64,000 nt of DNA from positions 166,934,709 through 166,998,708 of the forward strand of contig CM076997.1 of NCBI GenBank assembly GCA_039090855.1, given 5' to 3'. The notes under the pieces were generated by a model, which saw only the letters and a program-made list of their open reading frames with translations, searched no databases and was not told the origin of the DNA. The stretch comes from Macrothele yani. Taxonomy: Eukaryota > Arthropoda > Arachnida > Araneae > Macrothelidae. Of the stretch, positions 58,990-64,000 are shown piece by piece. A program made the position numbers and the translations under genes. Position 1 is the first letter of the stretch; every line of letters begins with the position of its first letter.

Positions 58990-59515
58990 ATGCAGCAGAT
59001 ATTACAGAACATGAAACAACTGCAAGCTAAAAATCAAAGACCTAAATCTGCCTGTGTTAAATTAAAATCTCCAAATAAAATTTTGAATGGTTTGCTATCA
59101 CAAAGCGACGACAATTTACTTGTGAATGCGAAAAAATTCCAAGGCATTGTAATATCGATGATCACTCCCTTACGCATGCGTATCTACATATCCTAAAAGT
59201 GGTATTAATCAGCATATTAAAACTAAGCATCCACCTACTCACTTGCCTCCTGTGTGCCGTTACATTTTTTTTCTTCTTGTGAAGTTCACTGTATATGCTT
59301 TCCATCTTGAACAACGCCTCCCTGCTCTTACTCCACCTCCTCAGGAGGCAAGTGCTATCATTCGGAGACGCTTCCTAGCACGGTTAACCACTCGTCTCCG
59401 AATGGAGCACTCTCGTGCTGCCTCAACAAACACCGATAACGTTTTTCAATCCACCTGGGCCCAATCGGCTGGGTGGTTCCATATCCACAATTTGCAGCTA
59501 CGTCTCAACTTGTAG
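58990..59515 (+). pseudogene. Unclassified coding remnant, possible C2H2 finger
   Basis: ATG 58990 gives a basic 68-codon frame (MQQILQNMKQLQAKNQRPKS); in another frame 59170-59250 reads YPKSGINQHIKTKHPPTHLP, in which H-x4-H after a GINQHIKTKH helix resembles a C2H2 zinc finger. ATG 59243 gives a 90-codon frame (PPPQEASAIIRRRFLARLTTRLRMEHSRAAS). N-terminal C2H2 fingers occur in some non-LTR retrotransposons, but no reverse transcriptase follows. The family is not identified. Confidence 0.3.
59240..59404 (+). repeat. Two adjacent perfect inverted repeats
   Basis: 59240-59252 pairs with 59342-59354 (13 bp), and directly after it 59359-59370 pairs with 59393-59404 (12 bp, 22-base loop). Together they would give two consecutive stems in a plus-strand transcript. 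Confidence 0.75.
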
Positions 59516-59815
59516 GTGGGATTTTGTTGTCGCCCACATTCACTGTCACAACTCATGATTTTACGTATTAATTTTGGTGGTATGAGGCTCCTAGGTGGAG
59601 TCTCCTTTTCACCCACATGATTCGCTATTTGTGATTATTCTGTTTTATGTGCTATTGGAGATAGCTCACCATGTTTCCCATGTTCTCTTCGATTTTGTTG
59701 TGTTTTATGTTGTATATAATTCTTTCTTCTGCACAGTTTACTGCACACACAATGTCCCCTACATTATGTTGAATATATTTTGAAATTTTATTGTCCCTGT
59801 GTATATAATTTAATG

Positions 59816-60160
59816 TAAGAAGATGCTCTTCTGAGTACTTTTAGCGATTCTCCCCCTTGTCACTGAATACTTCTGTACATATGATGCAAATTTTGAGTGT
59901 AGCACCACTGTTACATTTCTGTTTTATGAGAAGCTGCCCTTCTGGGTATGCTTAGCGGCTTTCTTTTTTTGTCACTGTATTGTTCTGTACATATGATATG
60001 ACACTTATGAATTGCATTACTGTTCGATTTCTGTTTTTTTTGTAAAGTTGCCCTCCTGGGTCCGTTTAGCGTATTTCTCTCTTGTCACTGCATAATTCTG
60101 TGCATATAATAAGTATTTGTGCTTAATTGTTTCTACCATTTCTGTCATATTTCTAAATAC
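59816..60160 (+). repeat. 113-bp tandem repeat, three units
   Basis: Units start near 59816, 59929 and 60041 with (T)AAGA-GCTGCCCTTCTGGGT-like words, then TTTAGCG, TTGTCACTG, TTCTGTACATATGAT. T-rich, without open frames; placed like a 3' UTR repeat of the unit beginning at 58.7 kb. Confidence 0.85.
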
Positions 60161-60353
60161 TGTTGCACCTGTTAGTTCCCTCTCACCCATGGTCTTTTAT
60201 GTGAATTAGTACCTTGTGCATATTTAATCTTGAGTATGGTAGTAATACTTAATTGGAATTTGTGAATAGTATAGCATCATGTCTTTTCTTGTCTACAATA
60301 CTGTAGTATACATTTTCATTTGCATCGCTCGTGCTTTATTGTCTGCCTCTATA

Positions 60354-60369
60354 TCGCCCTTCGGGGCGA
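60354..60369 (+). other. Hairpin with TTCG tetraloop
   Basis: TCGCCC-TTCG-GGGCGA: six-bp stem with the very stable UUCG loop. Its right part CTTCGGGGCGA (60359-60369) recurs as a direct repeat at 58697-58707. An AATAAA follows at about 60499. Confidence 0.6.
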
Positions 60370-60539
60370 AATAATTTTATGATTTTAACAATATTTAGTT
60401 TTACGTTTCACTGGAACTTTCCAGTTGTTGTATATACCACTGTATTTATTGGTAGAATTCTACTGTCATGTACATAGAAATGCTCTTTTTATTTGAAGAA
60501 TAAAGACAATTTTGAAATGTACAAATACGAAAAGATCGG

Positions 60540-61442
60540 GGAATGTTTTGTCGATATAAATTCCTCATTTGGTTTCGCAAAACTTTCAAGTTTCCTATTA
60601 TGTTGTTTTAGAAACGCACATGACAGACGGACAAGATAGTTGTTTTATATTAGTTAAGAATACATTCTGACTGAACATTTTTCTTTTCTTTAGTAATTAC
60701 GTGACGAAGTGCAAAATTTCAAGTGGAGAAAAGTTTTAGCTTTTGCTCATATAAACTTTAAGTTTTCATTTGTGTCTTAAGTTTCGCATGACCGCCTTGT
60801 TTTGCTTCCGCTCCGTTCCTCCATAGTGACGCCAAATGGAAGAGCCAATAAGACCATAGATCGCTAACGCACCCAACCTAAAGCGATATCCAATAATCTT
60901 GGGTATCCGGTGTTAAAAGAAATATTTGCACCTGATGTTAAGCAGCAGAGTAACTGAGAAAAAGAAATTAAATATGTGGCTCCTCATGAGAGACATTGTG
61001 CTTTATTATGGGCCGGAAATGCACACGAAGTATCATATTTTCGTATTTAGTAGTAGTATCTGACTGAAAAATGACTTTTTCAATCGGGATTTCAGAAGCG
61101 CAGATGTTTCTGTAAATATTTTGTAAACAAAAACGTAATCTTAGGCTTTTTAGTGACAAATTTATATGTCATGAACATTTTGAAATTATATGTAAAACAT
61201 TCCCCACCAGAAATCCTCTCGAACAAAGAAATAACTATTTCTTAAATCGGTCACCTAGAGGCAGAGAAATCAAGGGAATTAAAATATACACCTATGCCTC
61301 CTTACAGGAAAACACTATACATTATATTACACTCATGTCCTAAATTAAGGATCACTTATATTTTCATAGCATACTTTTATTTTAAGAGGATGTGGTTGAA
61401 TTTATTTTAATAAGGAGAAAACTAAAATGAAAAGGACATCAA
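60540..61442. other. No recognisable feature
   Basis: AT-rich sequence with no motif or repeat that I can support. Confidence 0.5.
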
Positions 61443-62851
61443 CACTGCTGGCCACCCAAAATGCAACACCAAGAAGGACACGAGATAGCAAAGCCAGATT
61501 TACTGGACACATAACAACAGATACAATGATGAAACGATTGAGCTTAGAGGCCTGCGCGACTTGCGGAACACGCAGACATCAATAGCTCGTGTGGCCGTCA
61601 TGGCTGGCAATTACGGTAGCTACACGCCGCGGCATCGAACGAAAGAGGCTTTGGATGTGGGCTTGGGGTATATCGGTCCAGGCTGCTTCCACACGTTGCC
61701 ACAGTTCATCAGGCGTAGCCGCGGGTGGTGCTTGCCAGGCCACTCGGTTGCCGATCAGCGACCAGACGTATTGGATGGACGACATATCGGGAGAACAGGC
61801 GGGCCACGGCAGCAGTGACACCTGGTGGGCCGTGAAGAAATTGTTGCACGATGCGTACCACTTGCGGGCGCGCATTGTCCTGTTGAACAGTGGCCGCTGG
61901 CAGGTTCTGCAGGTAAGGGAGGACTACAGGCTCCAAAACGTCGGAGATGTAGCGGTGGATGTTTAGTGTACCAGCGATGCGTACCAGACGGGTGCGGGTG
62001 TGATATCCAAGTGCGCCATAAACCTTAACGCCAGGCGATGGACTGGATGCGATGCATAATGCAGACGTCAAACAGCCTCTCGCCGCGGTGCCACCACACG
62101 CGGATTCGACCATCGTGGTGTTGCAGGCAGAAGTGGGATTCGTCGGAGAAGACAATGTCGTGCCATTCCGTAATCCAAGTGCGGCGTTCAACGTCCCAGT
62201 TCCGCTGCACTCGCCAGTGGTTTAACGTCTATGGTAATCGGAGCAATGGGCGCCGTGCGACAAGTACCCGCTCCTGCAGACGACGTCGAACGGTACGTCC
62301 TGACACAGGTTGTTGCGCAAAACTCCCTAATTCCTTCGCTAACGTTCGTGATGTGGCGGGCCGAGCCGTCAATGCCCGCCGCACAACATGCCAGTCCTCC
62401 CGTTTGGTGGTGTGCCGCGACTGCGGCAATCGCTCCCGTCGGCCCGGCCGTCCCTCCTGCAACCACCGAATCCACACTGACCTCACTGGGGCTGGATGTC
62501 GTCAAACACGGGCGCCGATGTCTCAGTACGATAAACCGCTGTCGCGATAAGCCACTATTCGTCCTCTGTCGAATTCTGCGACGAGAATGTCGTATTCTGC
62601 GACGAGGCATCAGGAAGCTTCCTACGCACAGGTCCGGCAGCACAACACATTTCCACTACTTACACCCCACCCCGCCTTCTGTGCACCCACCTTTCTTATA
62701 GTGTTTCTCGGTGGCGTGCCGGGCGCACATGATTTGCATATGCCCTGCAATGCTAATCGTTAACATGTCCTCTAACGGGCGACGCATGCTGCGAATTTCA
62801 GGCCAATCGGATGCTTCCTTCTTGGCGCTACATTTTAGGTGGCCAGCAGTG
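61443..62851 (-). mobile_element. Tc1-like element (CACTGCTGGCCACCC family), copy 2, 1409 bp
   Basis: Same terminal repeats as 21383-22749, opposite orientation. TA is present on the right (62852-62853); on the left it reads AA. GC-rich coding region. Confidence 0.94.
61579..62627 (-). pseudogene. Tc1-like transposase, copy 2, frameshifted
   Basis: Pieces on the minus strand: SFLMPRRRIRHS (about 62627-62585) with a gap in the first helix-turn-helix, VWIRWLQEGRPGRRERLPQS to VSGRTVRRRLQERVL (62486-62229), FSDESHFCLQHHDGRIRVW (62210-62025, first Asp intact), the QQDNARP motif in another frame (61709-62191) and SIQYVWSLIGNRVAWQAPP (61875-61579), where the catalytic Glu is Gln. It retains the linker lost in copy 1 (SRTLAKELGSFAQQPVS), so the two copies together show the ancestral layout. 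Confidence 0.87.
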
Positions 62852-62959
62852 TATATACATAAATAAGCATGACTTTGTGCTTATTAATACAGAAAATCAA
62901 TAAAAGAACAATACATTCTATGTTCAGCCACTGACTCACAACAACTAAAATTAATTGAA

Positions 62960-64000
62960 AAAAAATTCATTGACCATTTTATTTGGGTATATGTCCTAAC
63001 TCACTCCAATGCATGATTGGCATCGGTCTGACAGACTTTTCATCAGATTGTGCAGAAGTTCCTGAGGGAGGTTTTTTTTTTTTTTTTTTTTTTGAATGGA
63101 GGTTTAACGACCACCGTGAGCAACTCAATGGGCTATAAGCAATCGCCCGTCCCTAATTTAGGGTCACTGGTTCCAGGGAAGGAGAGAGCCAGTGCCGTAA
63201 GACAAACACAACATCCATGCCTGACCGGGATTCGAACCCGGACCCCTTACGGACGAATGATCAGAGACCAACGCCTTAGACCACTGCGCCACCGGGGCGG
63301 CCTTGAGGGAGGTTTCTCCATTCTTCCTTCAGCACCACGCAGCCGAACACGTTCCGCATTCTGCAATGCACCTCCGTGAGCGTCCCAAGCATTTTCGATT
63401 GGATTCAGTTCCGAAGAGTACGCAGTTCACTTCATTCAGTCGATTCTCTCTTTCTCTCTAACGGTTCATCAGCATGATAATCGATGAGGATGGGCGTTAT
63501 CTTCCATAAAAACCTTAAAAATTTTCCATAGCAGCACAAAACAGCCTGACATGTTCTAAAATGGCATCCTCACAATAACGCTGGGACTTCATTGACCCTT
63601 TCTCCAACACTAGGATCTCTGTACGCCTATTCATCAAAAATTCAAATCAGACCATTACTCCACCACCCCTGTAATAGCAAATATCTACGATGTTCCTGGC
63701 TGCATAGGCAATGTGGGTTCTCGCCAGATGTATTGTCACGAAAAGTCAGACGATAAACAAAATGGGCTTTTGTCTGCGAACAGGATATTGGCACATTGCT
63801 CTTTACTCTATGAAGAGTGTTTACGACACCACTGATTGCGAGTTGTTTTGCGTGCGAGGATCAATAAAACACACTGGGCAGGTTTTCGGACATATAACCC
63901 GAAATGATTCAAACTCCTTAATATGGTTTGAACCGGTATTTTGGTGCCTGTGCTTGATTCCAGCTGATTTGTTAACTCGCCAGCAGTTATTCGGCGAGAT
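62960..64000 (-). pseudogene. Tc1-like element and transposase, cut by window end, with SINE
   Basis: Minus strand from the window edge: LAGELTNQLESSTGTKIPVQTI (second DNA-binding domain), VRKPAQCVLLILARKTTRNQW, an EDNAHPHRLS motif (second Asp, about 63500), and SSELNPIENAWDAHGGALQN (Glu, about 63400). Beyond the SINE, near 63060-62990, the tail continues. Stops and frame changes are frequent. The N-terminus lies outside the window; terminal repeats are not paired here. Confidence 0.75.
63072..63301 (-). mobile_element. tRNA-derived SINE (family A), young copy
   Basis: Minus strand, T22 on plus (poly(A) tail), body and head near consensus with box B GGTTCGAATCC and box A GGCGCAGTGG. Target duplication CCTGAGGGAGG / CTTGAGGGAGG at 63061-63071 and 63302-63312. 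Inserted into a Tc1-like gene. Confidence 0.95.

Overview
This window is arthropod-type repeat DNA: AT-rich, eukaryotic, and almost wholly built from transposable elements. I see no bacterial operon, no rRNA gene, no CRISPR array and no convincing multi-exon host gene. Metazoan/arthropod origin is inferred from one RTE-clade non-LTR retrotransposon family, many Tc1/mariner elements (DD34E, DD36E, DD34D, DD41D) and tRNA-headed SINEs. The species cannot be named from sequence alone; a large insect or arachnid genome would fit.

Layout. 1-9432: three copies of one RTE element, A (+, cut by the window edge), B (+, directly abutting A, one internal stop) and C (-, full length with a perfect 11-bp target duplication), so B and C form a 7-kb inverted repeat. 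10740-12049: mariner. 13.1-17.1 kb: AT-rich DNA with a GC-rich hairpin, short-motif repeats and possible hAT-like ends, holding a DD41D element (15114-16372). 20309-22749: two Tc1-like elements four bases apart. 22.8-27.46 kb: decayed RTE copy D, interrupted by a cleanly inserted DD36E Tc1 element and by a palindromic (foldback) SINE. 27.5-29.95 kb: a wrecked Tc1-like element carrying a SINE, then a mariner. 31.5-33.8 kb: a mariner with a five-fold internal 106-bp duplication plus SINEs. 34327-34474: a possible short terminal exon. 35.2-36.6 kb: Tc1-like element split by a SINE. 37.1-38.6 kb: two arrays of a 145-bp repeat. 41.15-42.93 kb: RTE fragment E fused to a 30-bp minisatellite. 45-46.4 and 48-49.5 kb: Tc1-like elements, with a second foldback SINE between them. 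49.9-50.8 kb: a higher-order satellite with CTCF-like cores. 51.2-52.5 kb: mariner. 54.5-55.0 kb: mariner fragment. 58.6-60.5 kb: an unclassified transcript-like or retroelement-like unit. 61.4-64.0 kb: two Tc1-like elements, the second carrying a SINE and leaving the window.

How the parts work together. No copy reads as fully intact, but RTE-B and the Tc1 element at 24087-25308 are only one and two stops from an open frame. The RTE protein would normally supply the endonuclease and reverse transcriptase that could mobilise SINEs; which LINE serves these SINEs is not shown. The most unusual signals are two independent head-to-head SINE palindromes, two local template-switch hairpins, the B/C RTE inverted repeat, and the three-monomer satellite with CTCF-like motifs. 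Together they make this a region rich in long hairpins.
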